A stretch of DNA of 64,000 nucleotides from contig NZ_FNES01000001.1 in NCBI RefSeq assembly GCF_900100195.1, positions 383,144 to 447,143 on the forward strand, written 5' to 3'. Below are positions 27,044 to 36,362 of this stretch, one piece after another (the stretch's first letter is position 1; each line of letters starts with the position of its first letter). The notes beneath the pieces were generated by a model. It had not been told where the DNA came from and ran no database searches. It was given only the letters and a program-made list of their open reading frames with translations. The position numbers were made by a program, and so were the translations under genes. The DNA is from Billgrantia gudaonensis. Its GTDB lineage: Bacteria > Pseudomonadota > Gammaproteobacteria > Pseudomonadales > Halomonadaceae.

Positions 27044-28260
27044 TGGAAACCTGGTGGCTCGCCCTGACGTTTCGACTGGGCTACAACACTAGCCTGGTGA
27101 CCCTGGGTACCATGCTGCTGGGCGCCGGGGCGGGCATGATCGGCAGCTTCATTCTGCTGCGCAAGCGTTCGCTGGTGAGCGATGCCATCAGCCATGCCAC
27201 GCTTCCGGGCCTGGCGTTGGCCTTCATCGTGGTGGGCCTGATCCAGGGCGATGGTCGCTGGTTGCCGGCGCTGCTCGTGGGAGCCGCGGGAAGCGCTGCT
27301 TTCGGACTGTGGGCCGTGCAGCGCATCAGTGAGCGAACTCGCCTGGGTGAGGATGCCGCCATCGGTGCGGTGCTCTCTACCTTCTTCGCGTTCGGCGTGG
27401 TGCTGATCACCGTGATCCAGGCGATGCCGGTATCCGGACAGGCCGGTCTCACCGGCTACCTGGTAGGAGCCACGGCCGGCATGGTGGCGGCCGAGGCGCA
27501 GCTCATCGCTCTTTGCGCACTGGGTGTGCTGCTGGCCGTACTGGTATGGCGCCGCAGCTTTCTGATGGTTTGCTTCGATGCCGAATTCGCGCGCACCCAG
27601 GGCCTGCACACCGGGCGGGTCGATCTGGCCATGCTGGCGCTGCTGATGGTGGTGGTGGTGATCGGCCTCAAGGTCACGGGGCTGATCCTGATCGTGGCGT
27701 TGACCATCATTCCACCGGTGACGGCGCGATTCTGGACCGATCGCCCCCTGCACATGGTCATTCTGGCGGCGCTGCTCGGCATCCTGGCCGGCTATCTGGG
27801 AGTCACGCTTTCCAGTGTGACGGAGGGCTTGCCCACGGGGCCCCTGATCGTTCTTTCTGCCTTCGGCCTGTTCTTCGTCTCTTTCCTCTTCTCGCCACGC
27901 CGGGGCGTGCTGGCCTCGCTGCTTGCCCATCAGCGATTTCGCCGCCGGGTGCATCTGCGCCAGGGGTTGCTGGCGGTCGCCCGCGATGAACCGATCTTCG
28001 ACAACCTCACCCTGCGTATCCTGCAGCGCCGTGGTTATCTGAGGCGTGACGGCGTGCCCACGGCGCCGGGTCGCGCTGCGGCTCGGGATGCCGAGCACGA
28101 AGAACGCCTGTGGGCGCTGTATCGTGAATGCCAGCCCGAGGATGCCCTGCAGCAGGAGCACTCCGGCCTGACGCCCATTGCCAGCGTGCTGTCGCCGGAC
28201 GCCATCATGACGCTGGAGGCCCAGTTGCCGCCCAATGGCAAGCAGGAGGCCCGCCGATGA
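27040..28260 (+). CDS. Metal ABC importer permease with C-terminal winged-helix-like extension
   Basis: A 406-residue protein. Residues 1-290 are a MntC/TroC-type ABC-3 permease ([40 protein letters not shown]). Residues about 297-406 are soluble, with [20 protein letters not shown] and [20 protein letters not shown] resembling a winged helix of the DtxR/MntR type. Ordinary permeases of the family end near residue 290. Whether the tail binds DNA or only regulates the transporter is unknown. ATGA overlaps link it to both neighbours. Confidence 0.9.
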   Translation: MMETWWLALTFRLGYNTSLVTLGTMLLGAGAGMIGSFILLRKRSLVSDAISHATLPGLALAFIVVGLIQGDGRWLPALLVGAAGSAAFGLWAVQRISERTRLGEDAAIGAVLSTFFAFGVVLITVIQAMPVSGQAGLTGYLVGATAGMVAAEAQLIALCALGVLLAVLVWRRSFLMVCFDAEFARTQGLHTGRVDLAMLALLMVVVVIGLKVTGLILIVALTIIPPVTARFWTDRPLHMVILAALLGILAGYLGVTLSSVTEGLPTGPLIVLSAFGLFFVSFLFSPRRGVLASLLAHQRFRRRVHLRQGLLAVARDEPIFDNLTLRILQRRGYLRRDGVPTAPGRAAARDAEHEERLWALYRECQPEDALQQEHSGLTPIASVLSPDAIMTLEAQLPPNGKQEARR

Positions 28261-29168
28261 GCGATTTCTTCATGTTCAGCCTGGTGCCGCTGGCGGTGGC
28301 GGTGGTCATCGGCATGACCTGTGCGCTGCTCGGCAATTTCCTGGTGCTTCGGCGCCAGAGCCTGATCGGCGATGCCATCAGCCACGTGGCGTTGCCCGGT
28401 ATCGTGGCCAGCTTCATTCTCACCGGCATGCTCGCCTCGGGTGCCATGATGCTGGGGGCGGGCGTGTCGGCTCTGGTCACCGTGGTGATGATCGAACTGA
28501 TTCGCCGGCTGGGGAGGGTGGAAGTCAGCGCCGCCATGGGGGTGACCTTCACCAGTCTGTTCGCCCTGGGCGTGTTGTTGCTGGAGTGGCACGACGCGGC
28601 CGGCGTGCATCTCGATGTAGAGCACGCCCTGTACGGCAATCTGGAAAGCCTGATCTGGTTCGAGGGTACTGGACCGTACGCACTGTTCGATCCGCTGGCG
28701 CTCGCCGAACTGCCACCCCAGTTGGCGCGCGTCGTCCTGGTGGGTGGGCTGGTGGTGGCCTTCGTGGCGGTGTTTCGGCGCCACTTGGTGCTCGGCAGCT
28801 TCGATGCGGATTTCGCGGCCAGCGTTCGCGCTCGCCCGGCGCTGGTCGACCTGCTGCTGGTGTCGCTGGTGGCGGTGGCGGCCATCGCCGCCTTCGAGGC
28901 GGTGGGGTCGATCATCGTCATCGCCATGTTCATCTGTCCGGCCGCTGCCGCCCGGCTGATGACCGACCGGCTAGGCGCACAGATCGCCTGGAGTCAGGGG
29001 TTTGCGGTGGTCGCTTCGGTGCTCGGTTACGTGCTGGCCGGCTATGGGCCGGGTTGGCTGGGCTTCGATGCCTCGCTGAGTGCGGCGGGCATGATCGCCA
29101 CCGTCGCGGGATTGTTGCTGCTGGCCACCTGCCTGTGGGGGCGTCGCCGCCATCCGGCCGAGGCCTGA
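28257..29168 (+). CDS. Metal ABC importer second permease
   Basis: A 303-residue ABC-3 family permease with about eight hydrophobic helices. It has RRQSLIGDAISHVALPGIVA near the N-terminus and EAVGSIIVIAMFICPAAAAR in the core, paralogous to the permease encoded just upstream but without its soluble tail. Two different permeases per importer are normal for the TroCD/MntCD type. It is the last gene of the operon and is convergent with the RidA gene four bases away. Confidence 0.93.
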   Translation: MSDFFMFSLVPLAVAVVIGMTCALLGNFLVLRRQSLIGDAISHVALPGIVASFILTGMLASGAMMLGAGVSALVTVVMIELIRRLGRVEVSAAMGVTFTSLFALGVLLLEWHDAAGVHLDVEHALYGNLESLIWFEGTGPYALFDPLALAELPPQLARVVLVGGLVVAFVAVFRRHLVLGSFDADFAASVRARPALVDLLLVSLVAVAAIAAFEAVGSIIVIAMFICPAAAARLMTDRLGAQIAWSQGFAVVASVLGYVLAGYGPGWLGFDASLSAAGMIATVAGLLLLATCLWGRRRHPAEA

Positions 29169-29172
29169 GAGG

Positions 29173-29604
29173 TCAGGTTTCGTGAGATGCCGCCTCGGCG
29201 CCGTCATCCCCATTCGGCGCGGGGCGGCGTTTCACCATCAGGGTGATCTCCACGTTGGCCCCGCCGTACAGGCGCGGTGACTCGGTACAGGTGCGTGCCG
29301 GGTAGCGCTCGTGATGGAAGAATTCGGCATAGGCGGCATCGAACTCGTGGATGTCGTCGAGGTTGGTCAGGTGGACGTCGGCGCGTACGGTATCGGCCAG
29401 GTCGGCGCCGACGAAGGCGAGCATGCGTTTCAGCCGGTGCAGGATCCAGGTGGTTTCTTCACCGATATCGCCGAGAACGGTCTCGCCGCCCTGGATGTCG
29501 GTGACGGTCAAACCCGACACGAAGAGATAGTGGTCGTCGAAGACCACGTGGCTGCCGGGAAAGACCGGGACCTCCAGCGTCGGGTCGTTGCGATACTGCG
29601 GCAT
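29173..29604 (-). CDS. RidA family protein
   Basis: A 143-residue protein of the RidA/YjgF fold. HYLFVSGLTVTDIQGGETVL, HRLKRMLAFVGADLADTVRA and YPARTCTESPRLYGGANVEI place it in the family; the arginine in YPART corresponds to the residue that deaminates reactive enamine/imine intermediates in true RidA. It may relieve damage from PLP enzymes such as the nearby dehydratase. It is probably monocistronic. Confidence 0.9.
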   Translation of the reverse strand: MPQYRNDPTLEVPVFPGSHVVFDDHYLFVSGLTVTDIQGGETVLGDIGEETTWILHRLKRMLAFVGADLADTVRADVHLTNLDDIHEFDAAYAEFFHHERYPARTCTESPRLYGGANVEITLMVKRRPAPNGDDGAEAASHET

Positions 29605-29655
29605 GACGTGTCTCGCCGTGGGTGAGTGGCATCAAGAGAGACTATAGAGGATATT

Positions 29656-31050
29656 TCATAGCGTGTGCCACGGCGAGGGCGGCGGTTCGGCCAGCGTTGC
29701 GACGAGGCGCTCCAGGGCCAGGGCCAGGGTTTCCCGCGAGGCGGCGGCGCCCAGGCAGAGCCGCACGGCCTGGGGCGCCGGCTCGCTGCCCACGCAGAAC
29801 GGCTCGGCGCTGGTCAGGCGGACTCCGGTTGCCTCCAGGTTGGCCAGGAGTTCGGCGGCACGCATGCCGTCGGGCAGCGGCAGCCACAGGTTGTTGCCGT
29901 GGGGGCGGCCGCAAGGTGCATAGGGGCTGAGCCACTCGCGGGCCAGGCGTTGGCGTTCGCCCAGCTCCTGAGTCTGCCAGGCCAGCAGCCGTTCGGCGTC
30001 TTCGCTGGCCACCCAGTGGCACACCGCATCGACCATCAGCGGCGGCACCATCCAGCTCTGGGCGCGCAGCGCCGCTCCCAGCCGCTCCTGCAACGCATCG
30101 GGAACCACCAGCACGCCGATGCGCAGCCCGCCGGCGAGCACCTTGGCAGTGCTGAAAGCGAACAGGGTACGCTGTGGCGCCAGCCGATAGAGCGGAGTGC
30201 CCCGCTCGCCTTCCGGCAGGTACTGCACGCCATCCTCCAGAATCCAGAACTCGTGGCGCTCGGCCAACTCGGCGAGCCGCTCACGGCGCGTCTCGCTGAG
30301 CACGGTGCCCGTAGGGTTGTTCTGATCCGGGGTGACGTAGACCAACTGCGGTGGCTGCTGTGCACAGAGCCGCGCCAAGGCCTCCATGTCCATTCCCTCT
30401 GAGTCCATCGGCACGGCCAGGGTCTTGAGGTGTGCCTGGCGCGCCGCGCCGATCAGGCCGGGATAGGTGAGGGCATCGGCGGCGATGCGATCCCCGGGGC
30501 GAGTGAGGGCGCGCAGCGTGAGATCGATGCCGTGCTGACCGCCCTGGGTGACCAGCAGCCGTTCGGGGTCCACCGGCATGCCCAGCCGGTCCATCCAGGC
30601 GGCGAGCCGCTCACGGTGGGCGGGAACGCCACGTTCCGGCTGGTACTCCACGGCGCGACTGAGCACTTCGCCGTCCTGGCTGATCGCTGCCAGAGCGCGC
30701 CCCAGCGCTGCCGCGCGAAGGGGATGTGGTGGCGGCAGACTGAGGCTCAGGTCGACCACGCCAGCCTCGACCGGGCGGCTGGCCAGGAAGGGAGCGACGG
30801 GGTCGTCATCGCCACCCCGCACATAGGTGCCGCTGCCCACTCGGGCCCGCACCCAGCCCTGGCGTTCGGCCTCGGCATAGGCGCGGGTCACGGTGCCCAC
30901 GGTGACCGACAGCTCATCGGCCAGGCGACGCTGAGGGGGCAAGCGGCTGCCGGGACGAAGCTCACCGGACTGCACCGCCGTCGCAATGGCATCGCTGATG
31001 GCGCGATAGCGGGGGCCCCGTTCGGTGAGCCGGGGAATCCATATTGTCAT
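29656..31050 (-). CDS. MocR-type regulator (GntR domain fused to aminotransferase fold)
   Basis: A 464-residue protein. Residues 1-75 are a GntR-type winged helix (ISDAIATAVQSGELRPGSRL, LADELSVTVGTVTRAYAEAE). Residues about 100-464 are a fold-type I aminotransferase domain with the PLP lysine in FSTAKVLAGGLRIGVLV and YVTPDQNNPTGTVLSETRRE. Regulators of this kind sense amino compounds or PLP and often control a divergent exporter gene. Here the divergent neighbour is a LysE family gene, and a palindrome covers the regulator's own start codon. Confidence 0.93.
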   Translation of the reverse strand: MTIWIPRLTERGPRYRAISDAIATAVQSGELRPGSRLPPQRRLADELSVTVGTVTRAYAEAERQGWVRARVGSGTYVRGGDDDPVAPFLASRPVEAGVVDLSLSLPPPHPLRAAALGRALAAISQDGEVLSRAVEYQPERGVPAHRERLAAWMDRLGMPVDPERLLVTQGGQHGIDLTLRALTRPGDRIAADALTYPGLIGAARQAHLKTLAVPMDSEGMDMEALARLCAQQPPQLVYVTPDQNNPTGTVLSETRRERLAELAERHEFWILEDGVQYLPEGERGTPLYRLAPQRTLFAFSTAKVLAGGLRIGVLVVPDALQERLGAALRAQSWMVPPLMVDAVCHWVASEDAERLLAWQTQELGERQRLAREWLSPYAPCGRPHGNNLWLPLPDGMRAAELLANLEATGVRLTSAEPFCVGSEPAPQAVRLCLGAAASRETLALALERLVATLAEPPPSPWHTL

Positions 31051-31059
31051 GGTGACAAT
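31043..31059. promoter_or_regulatory. Palindrome over the MocR start codon
   Basis: ATTGTCA-TGG-TGACAAT is a perfect seven-base inverted repeat that includes the ATG of the MocR-type gene (CAT at 31048-31050). Its position suggests an autoregulatory operator that blocks transcription or initiation. Confidence 0.6.
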
Positions 31060-31116
31060 AAAACCTTTGACGCCTTGTTCGTACCCATTATGCTGGATTT
31101 TATCGGTATTTGAAGC

Positions 31117-31134
31117 CGATTTTAGTCAAAATCG
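31117..31134. promoter_or_regulatory. Palindrome upstream of the LysE exporter gene
   Basis: CGATTTT-AGTC-AAAATCG, with seven-base arms, ends 15 bases before the LysE start codon. It is AT-rich and sits where a regulator would block or position RNA polymerase. Its sequence differs from the palindrome at 31043, so the two may bind different proteins. Confidence 0.55.
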
Positions 31135-31149
31135 TATGGGTGCAATTAT

Positions 31150-31752
31150 ATGGAAATTCTGGCGTTCCTGGGCCCGGCGGCCCTCTACATGATCTCGATG
31201 ACCATCACGCCGGGCCCTAACAACGTGATGCTCACCGCTTCCGGGGCCAACTACGGCTTTCTGCGCACCCTGCCGCACATCTTCGGGATCCTCGGCGGCT
31301 GCTTTCTGCTGTTTGCCGGCATCGCGCTGGGGCTCGGTCTGGTGTTCGAGCGCTATCCCATCGTGCAGACGGCACTGCGCTTCATCGGCAGCGCCTATCT
31401 GCTGTATCTCGCCTGGCGCATCGCCACCGCTCCGCCGCCGGATCTACGCCGCACTGGCGAAGGGCGGCCGCTGAGTTTCTGGCAAGCGGCGGCCTTCCAG
31501 TTCGCCAACCCCAAGGCATGGGTGATGGGGCTGGCCCTGATGGCGGGGTTTCTGCCCGAGGGAGGCGATACGGTGATGAATGCCCTGCTGCTGGCCGGCT
31601 TCGCCGAGCTGGTGGGGCTGCCGTGCGTTGCCCTGTGGGCGGGCTTCGGCACCGCCATCGGGCGCTGGCTCGACACGCCGCGTGCCTGGCGGATCTTCAA
31701 CGGCCTGATGGGGGCGCTGACCGCAGCCTGCGTGATCTTCATACTCGGCTGA
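31150..31752 (+). CDS. LysE family exporter
   Basis: A 200-residue protein with six hydrophobic segments. The family signature MTITPGPNNVMLTASGANYG is near the N-terminus, with FIGSAYLLYLAWRIA in the middle and FQFANPKAWVMGLALMAGFL later. LysE/RhtB proteins export amino acids or related metabolites. The divergent MocR-type regulator is the likely controller. It is convergent with the dehydratase gene. Confidence 0.93.
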   Translation: MEILAFLGPAALYMISMTITPGPNNVMLTASGANYGFLRTLPHIFGILGGCFLLFAGIALGLGLVFERYPIVQTALRFIGSAYLLYLAWRIATAPPPDLRRTGEGRPLSFWQAAAFQFANPKAWVMGLALMAGFLPEGGDTVMNALLLAGFAELVGLPCVALWAGFGTAIGRWLDTPRAWRIFNGLMGALTAACVIFILG

Positions 31753-31761
31753 ACGATGCAT

Positions 31762-32709
31762 TCACAGGAAATCCAGCATTTCCTCGCGCCCCATGTTGCC
31801 GCCGGTGATCACCACCACGACATCGCCCCGCGAGGGCAGTTCGACGGCGTCTTCCAGCAGGGCGGCCACGCCCACGGCGGCTCCGGGTTCGGCGGCGAGC
31901 TTGCTCGCATAGAGCAGGTGGCGCATGGCGCGGTGGATGGCTGCTTCTTCGATGTCGACCAGGGCGTCGACATGGGCGCGACTCAGCGAATAGGTGCACT
32001 CGCCGACGATGGCTGCGGCCAGGCTCTTGGCGCAGGTGTCGACCGGATCCAGACGCTCCGGCCCTCCGCTGGCCCAGGCGTGCGACATGCTCGCTGCCTG
32101 GGCCGGTTCGACGCCGGCCAGGCTGAGCGCGGGGCGTAGCTCCGTGACCGCCACCCCGATGCCCGAGATCAACCCACCGCCGCCAATGGGGCAGAGGATC
32201 GCTGTCGCTTCCGGGGCCTGCTCGAGGATCTCCAGGCCTACGGTGCCCTGGCCGGCAATGATGCGCTCGTCGTCGTAGGGGTGCACCAGGGTCAGGCCCC
32301 GCTCCTCGACCAGCCGATGCATGTGCGCCCAGGCGTCGTTGATGTCGCCGTGCAGGATCACCTCGGCGTCCAGCTTCCGAGCGGCTTCCACCTTGAAGGG
32401 GCTGGCGTTCTCCGGCATCACGATGGTCACCGGTGCGTTCGCCTCGCGTGCCGCCCAGGCGAGACCCAGAGCATGGTTGCCGGCCGAGACGGCGCCCAGT
32501 CCGCCTTCGAGTTCCTGCGGCGAGGCCGTGCGGACCCAGTTGAGCGCGCCGCGCGCCTTGAAGGAGCCGGTGCGCTGGAACAGTTCGCCCTTGAGCCACA
32601 CCCGCCGTCCCAGACGCTCGCTCAAGGGGTGGTCGAGAACCAGGGCCGTGGGGGAGAGAGTATCGGCGATGCGCGCCTGGGCCCGTTGAAGACTCGCGAG
32701 ATCCATCAT
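31762..32709 (-). CDS. Threonine/serine dehydratase-like PLP enzyme
   Basis: A 315-residue fold-type II PLP enzyme. The cofactor lysine lies in FQRTGSFKARGALNW, the phosphate loop is CPIGGGGLISGIG, and SAGNHALGLAWAAREA is also conserved. It lacks the C-terminal regulatory domain of biosynthetic IlvA, so it is of the catabolic type, converting threonine or serine (or a related hydroxy-amino acid) to a keto acid and ammonia. The ATG at 32709 has a GGGAG site; an upstream frame extension has none. Hydroxyectoine dehydratase (EutB) is an alternative that cannot be excluded. Confidence 0.85.
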   Translation of the reverse strand: MMDLASLQRAQARIADTLSPTALVLDHPLSERLGRRVWLKGELFQRTGSFKARGALNWVRTASPQELEGGLGAVSAGNHALGLAWAAREANAPVTIVMPENASPFKVEAARKLDAEVILHGDINDAWAHMHRLVEERGLTLVHPYDDERIIAGQGTVGLEILEQAPEATAILCPIGGGGLISGIGVAVTELRPALSLAGVEPAQAASMSHAWASGGPERLDPVDTCAKSLAAAIVGECTYSLSRAHVDALVDIEEAAIHRAMRHLLYASKLAAEPGAAVGVAALLEDAVELPSRGDVVVVITGGNMGREEMLDFL

Positions 32710-32786
32710 GTTGCCTGCTCCCTTGCCTACCGCCGGGCCGCCCGGCAGACGCCGAGCGGCCCGCTCTATTCCCACCAGTGTAGCGG

Positions 32787-33890
32787 TCAAGGTCGACACA
32801 CGAAGTAGTCGTTCTGGATGTCGTGCTCGAGCTGGTGGACCTGGATGTCGCCGAATCCTGCCTCCTTCAGGTAGCGAAGTGCCCGCTCGCGACCCCACAT
32901 GGTGCCCAGTCCTTCCCCGCCTTGGGCCAGCGACACGGTCATGCAGTGGCTCACCGACACGGCGTAGAGCATCGCGCCGAGCGGATGTTGGCGATCCAGG
33001 TGATGGTGGCTCGAGGCGTGGATGTCCTGCACCAGGTAGACGCCATCGGCGGCCAGGCTCTTGCGGATGCCCGCCAGCAGTCGGCGCGGCTGCCCCTGGT
33101 CGTGAATGCCGTCGAAGGTGGTGATCAGGTCGAACGCCGCCGGTTCGGCCGTCGCGTCGAAGTCGCTCAGGTCGCGCACCTCGAAGGTCAGGTTGGTGAG
33201 TCCGGCGTGTTCGGCCTGGGCGTTGGCCCAGGCAATGGCCTCTGCGGAGAGGTCGTAGCCGACGAAGCGGCTGGCCGGGAAGCGTTCGGCCATGGCGAGC
33301 AGCGCTCGGCCGCGGCCGCAGGCGCAGTCGAGCACTCGGATGCCGGCTTCCAGGCGGTCGGTGAGCCCCGGGCAGAGCGGCAGAATGGCATCGAACAATG
33401 CCGGCAGCACCGTCTGGCCGCTGTCGCTGGCCATCACCTCCTGGAAGCGTGGATAGCGCGAGTAGGGCACGCCACCGCCTTCGCGGAAGCAGCGCAGGAC
33501 GTCATCCTCCACACTGCCGAGCAACGGGATAAACTGAGCATAGACGGCTAGGTTCGCCGTGCCCCGGTCGGTGAGCAGCTCGGCGCGTTCGTCCGGTAGC
33601 CAGTAGGTGGCCGACTGCGGATCGGTTTCGACGATTTCGGCTGCCACCATGCCACCGAGCCACTCACGGACGTAGCGCTCCTGGAGGCCGGAGCGTTCCG
33701 CCAGGGCCTGGCTGGTGAGCGGCGGTTGGCCGGCCAGCGTTTCGAGCAGGCCGGTGCGGTGGCCCAGCGAAGTCAGCAGCAGCAGGCCGCCGGCGTTGAG
33801 CGCCTGCACCAGCCGGCTCTCGAAGTCCTCCTCGCTGCGTTCGGTTTCGGCGTTGGCCCGGTCGGTCGTCGTAATGGCGATATCGCACAT
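32787..33890 (-). CDS. Class I SAM-dependent methyltransferase with N-terminal winged helix
   Basis: A 367-residue protein. Residues about 25-100 form a winged-helix region (LTSQALAERSGLQERYVREW). Residues about 190-330 form the Rossmann methyltransferase domain, with motif I at IRVLDCACGRGRALLAMAER and motif II near FVGYDLSAEAIAWANAQAEH, then DLITTFDGIHDQGQPRRLLA. The arrangement resembles plant-type small-molecule methyltransferases. The substrate is unknown. The ATG at 33890 follows AGAGGAG. It is divergent from the GlxA-type regulator, which may control it. Confidence 0.85.
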   Translation of the reverse strand: MCDIAITTTDRANAETERSEEDFESRLVQALNAGGLLLLTSLGHRTGLLETLAGQPPLTSQALAERSGLQERYVREWLGGMVAAEIVETDPQSATYWLPDERAELLTDRGTANLAVYAQFIPLLGSVEDDVLRCFREGGGVPYSRYPRFQEVMASDSGQTVLPALFDAILPLCPGLTDRLEAGIRVLDCACGRGRALLAMAERFPASRFVGYDLSAEAIAWANAQAEHAGLTNLTFEVRDLSDFDATAEPAAFDLITTFDGIHDQGQPRRLLAGIRKSLAADGVYLVQDIHASSHHHLDRQHPLGAMLYAVSVSHCMTVSLAQGGEGLGTMWGRERALRYLKEAGFGDIQVHQLEHDIQNDYFVCRP

Positions 33891-33997
33891 GTTCTGGCTC
33901 CTCTTGTCGTGGGTTGGCGATAGGTGCCGGGAGCAGGTTACGGCGATATCGCTGCCACCACGCTGGCGCATCGCGCCGCAAACGGGGGTTTTCTGCC

Positions 33998-35032
33998 ATG
34001 TCTGAGCTTGTCCAACCCTCCTGCTCGGCGTTGACCGTCGCGCTGCTGGCCGGGCCGGATGCGACCGCCTCCACGCTGTATGGCATGTACGATCTGTTCG
34101 GCTCGGTGGGACGCGACTGGGAGTTCCTGATGAGCGGACGAATGGGGGAGCCGCTGCTCGCGCCGATGATCGTGTCGCGCGATGGGCGGGGCTTTCGCGC
34201 CGCCAATGGCGCCTGGATCGAGCCGCATGCCCGCCTGGCCGACTGCCCGGCGCCCGCCGTGGCGTGCATTCCCGACTTGTTCGTCGCGCCCGATGCCCCG
34301 CTCGAGGGATATGCCGAGGAAATGGCCTGGCTGCGTGCCTGCCATGGCCAGGGGGCGATGCTGGCCGCTGCCTGTACGGGAGCGCTGCTGCTCGCCGAGG
34401 CCGGCCTGCTCGACGGCCAGGATGCCACCACTCACTGGGCCTACTGCGAGGCGCTGGCGCAACGTCACCCGCGGGTGCGGGTGCATGCCCGCCGTACCCT
34501 GGTGGTCAGCGGGGAAGGGCAGCGGCTGATCATGGCCGGCGGCGGTACCTCCTGGATCGATCTGGCGCTGTTCCTCGTCGCTCGGCTGGTGAGTGCCGAC
34601 GAGGCCATGCGCTTGGCGCGGATCAACCTGATCGACTGGCATCACGACGGCCAGCTTCCCTATGCGGCCCTGAACAGCACGCGTCAGGTCGATGATGCTT
34701 GCATCGCTCGCTGCCAGATATGGGCGGCCCAGCACTACGATACCCACTCGCCGGTGGCCGGCATGGTCAAGCTCAGCGGGTTGACCGAACGCTCTTTCAA
34801 GCGCCGCTTCAAGGCGGCTACCGGCATGACGCCCATGGAGTACCTGCATACCTTGCGACTCGAGGAGGCCAAGCAGATCCTGGAGAGCAGCGCCGAGCCC
34901 ATCGAAGCGGTGGCCGAGCAGGTCGGCTATGCTGAACCGAGTTTCTTTCGCCGCCTGTTCACGCGTCGCGTGGGTCTCACCCCCAGCCAGTATCGGCGGC
35001 GCTTTCGCAGCATGCGGTTACGCTTGCAGTGA
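33998..35032 (+). CDS. GlxA family AraC-type regulator with DJ-1/PfpI domain
   Basis: A 344-residue regulator. Residues about 12-200 have the DJ-1/PfpI-like fold, with GAMLAAACTGALLLAEAGLL around the position of the nucleophile elbow (Cys present in AACTGA). Residues about 235-340 are two AraC helix-turn-helix units, seen as VKLSGLTERSFKRRFKAATG and VAEQVGYAEPSFFRRLFTRR. The ATG at 33998 is preceded by GGGGG. Its target may be the divergent methyltransferase gene. Regulators of this group often respond to quaternary amines or amides. Confidence 0.9.
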   Translation: MSELVQPSCSALTVALLAGPDATASTLYGMYDLFGSVGRDWEFLMSGRMGEPLLAPMIVSRDGRGFRAANGAWIEPHARLADCPAPAVACIPDLFVAPDAPLEGYAEEMAWLRACHGQGAMLAAACTGALLLAEAGLLDGQDATTHWAYCEALAQRHPRVRVHARRTLVVSGEGQRLIMAGGGTSWIDLALFLVARLVSADEAMRLARINLIDWHHDGQLPYAALNSTRQVDDACIARCQIWAAQHYDTHSPVAGMVKLSGLTERSFKRRFKAATGMTPMEYLHTLRLEEAKQILESSAEPIEAVAEQVGYAEPSFFRRLFTRRVGLTPSQYRRRFRSMRLRLQ

Positions 35033-35057
35033 ACGTCCGGACTAGCCCTTCATCGTC

Positions 35058-36287
35058 ATGAACCGCGAACCCGATATCGAACGACTTTACCAACAGCACT
35101 CGCGGCGCGTGCTGGCGACCCTGATTCGTCTGCTCGGCGATTTCGACATGGCCGAAGAGGCCATGCAGGAGGCCTTCATGGCTGCCGTGCAGCAGTGGCC
35201 GGAGCAGGGCATGCCCGACAACCCCGCCGCCTGGCTGATCCGAACCGGGCAGCGGCGTGGCATCGATCAGATTCGGCGCCGCCAGACCACGCGCCAGCAT
35301 GCCCATCTCGTGGTGCCCGAAGAGCCCGTGGCGAGCCTCGACGAGCGAAGCATCCAGCACGACCCGCTGCGACTGCTGTTCACCTGCTGTCACCCCAGCC
35401 TGGCCCTGGACGAGCGCGTGGCGCTGACGCTGCGCGAGATGTGCGCCCTGACCACCGAGCAGGTAGCCAGAGCGCTGCTGCTCAAGCCCGCCACCCTGGC
35501 CCAGCGCATCGTGCGCGCCAAGCGAAAGCTCAGCGATGCGGGCATTCCCTACGAGGTGCCGGATGCCCGGGAATTGCCGGAGCGCTTGCCGGACGTCCTG
35601 CGCGTGATCTATCTGGTGTTCAACGAGGGGTATTCGCGGACGGCCGGCGAATCGCTGCTCGACGTCAGCCTGTCGGGCGAGGCCATGGAATTGGCCGAGG
35701 CGCTGGCTCGGCTACTGCCGCGGGGCGAAGTGTTCGGGCTGCAGGCGCTGATGCGGCTGCACGATGCCCGGCGCGATGCCCGCCAGGGCCCGGACGGGGA
35801 ACTGATTCCCCTGGAGGAGCAGGACCGCAGCCGCTGGGACCGGCAGCGCATCCGCGAAGGCCTGCTCGGCCTGGAACGGGCACTGGCGCTCAGCCCCACC
35901 GGACCGTACACGCTGCAGGCCTCGATCGCTGCCGAACATGCCCGCTCGCCGAGCGCCGAGGCGACCGACTGGGCACGGATCGTGAAGCTCTACGAGGCGC
36001 TCTACCAGCAGCAGCCCTCGCCGGTGATCGCGCTCAACCGCGCAGTGGCCCTCGCCATGCGCGACGGCCCGCAGGTGGGCCTGCGCCAGCTGGAGACGTT
36101 GGAGGGCCACAAGGCGATCGTCAACTACCACCTCTTCCATGCCGCTCGGGGCGACCTTCATCGCCGCGCCGGTCAGCCTCGCGAGGCCCGAATCGCCTAT
36201 GAGCGCGCCCTGGCGCTGAGCGTCCAGGAGCCGGAGCGGCGCTTCCTGGAGCGTCGTCTGGGCGAGCTGGATCAGCCGGAACGCTGA
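35058..36287 (+). CDS. ECF42-type RNA polymerase sigma factor with C-terminal TPR-like domain
   Basis: A 409-residue sigma factor. Region 2 is seen at RVLATLIRLLGDFDMAEEAM and region 4 at LTLREMCALTTEQVARALLL. A long C-terminal helical extension (about 190-409) has tetratricopeptide-like repeats, as in the ECF42 group. These sigma factors lack an anti-sigma gene and are encoded next to DGPF/YCII proteins, as seen here in the next three genes. The C-terminal extension is needed for activity in studied members. The stimulus is unknown. Confidence 0.92.
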   Translation: MNREPDIERLYQQHSRRVLATLIRLLGDFDMAEEAMQEAFMAAVQQWPEQGMPDNPAAWLIRTGQRRGIDQIRRRQTTRQHAHLVVPEEPVASLDERSIQHDPLRLLFTCCHPSLALDERVALTLREMCALTTEQVARALLLKPATLAQRIVRAKRKLSDAGIPYEVPDARELPERLPDVLRVIYLVFNEGYSRTAGESLLDVSLSGEAMELAEALARLLPRGEVFGLQALMRLHDARRDARQGPDGELIPLEEQDRSRWDRQRIREGLLGLERALALSPTGPYTLQASIAAEHARSPSAEATDWARIVKLYEALYQQQPSPVIALNRAVALAMRDGPQVGLRQLETLEGHKAIVNYHLFHAARGDLHRRAGQPREARIAYERALALSVQEPERRFLERRLGELDQPER

Positions 36288-36362
36288 AAATTCGCCTTCG
36301 TTGTCGATTCGTCCGCGCCTCGTGCGACTCGAGGAAGCAACCAGCCGATGAAGGAGTAACCG

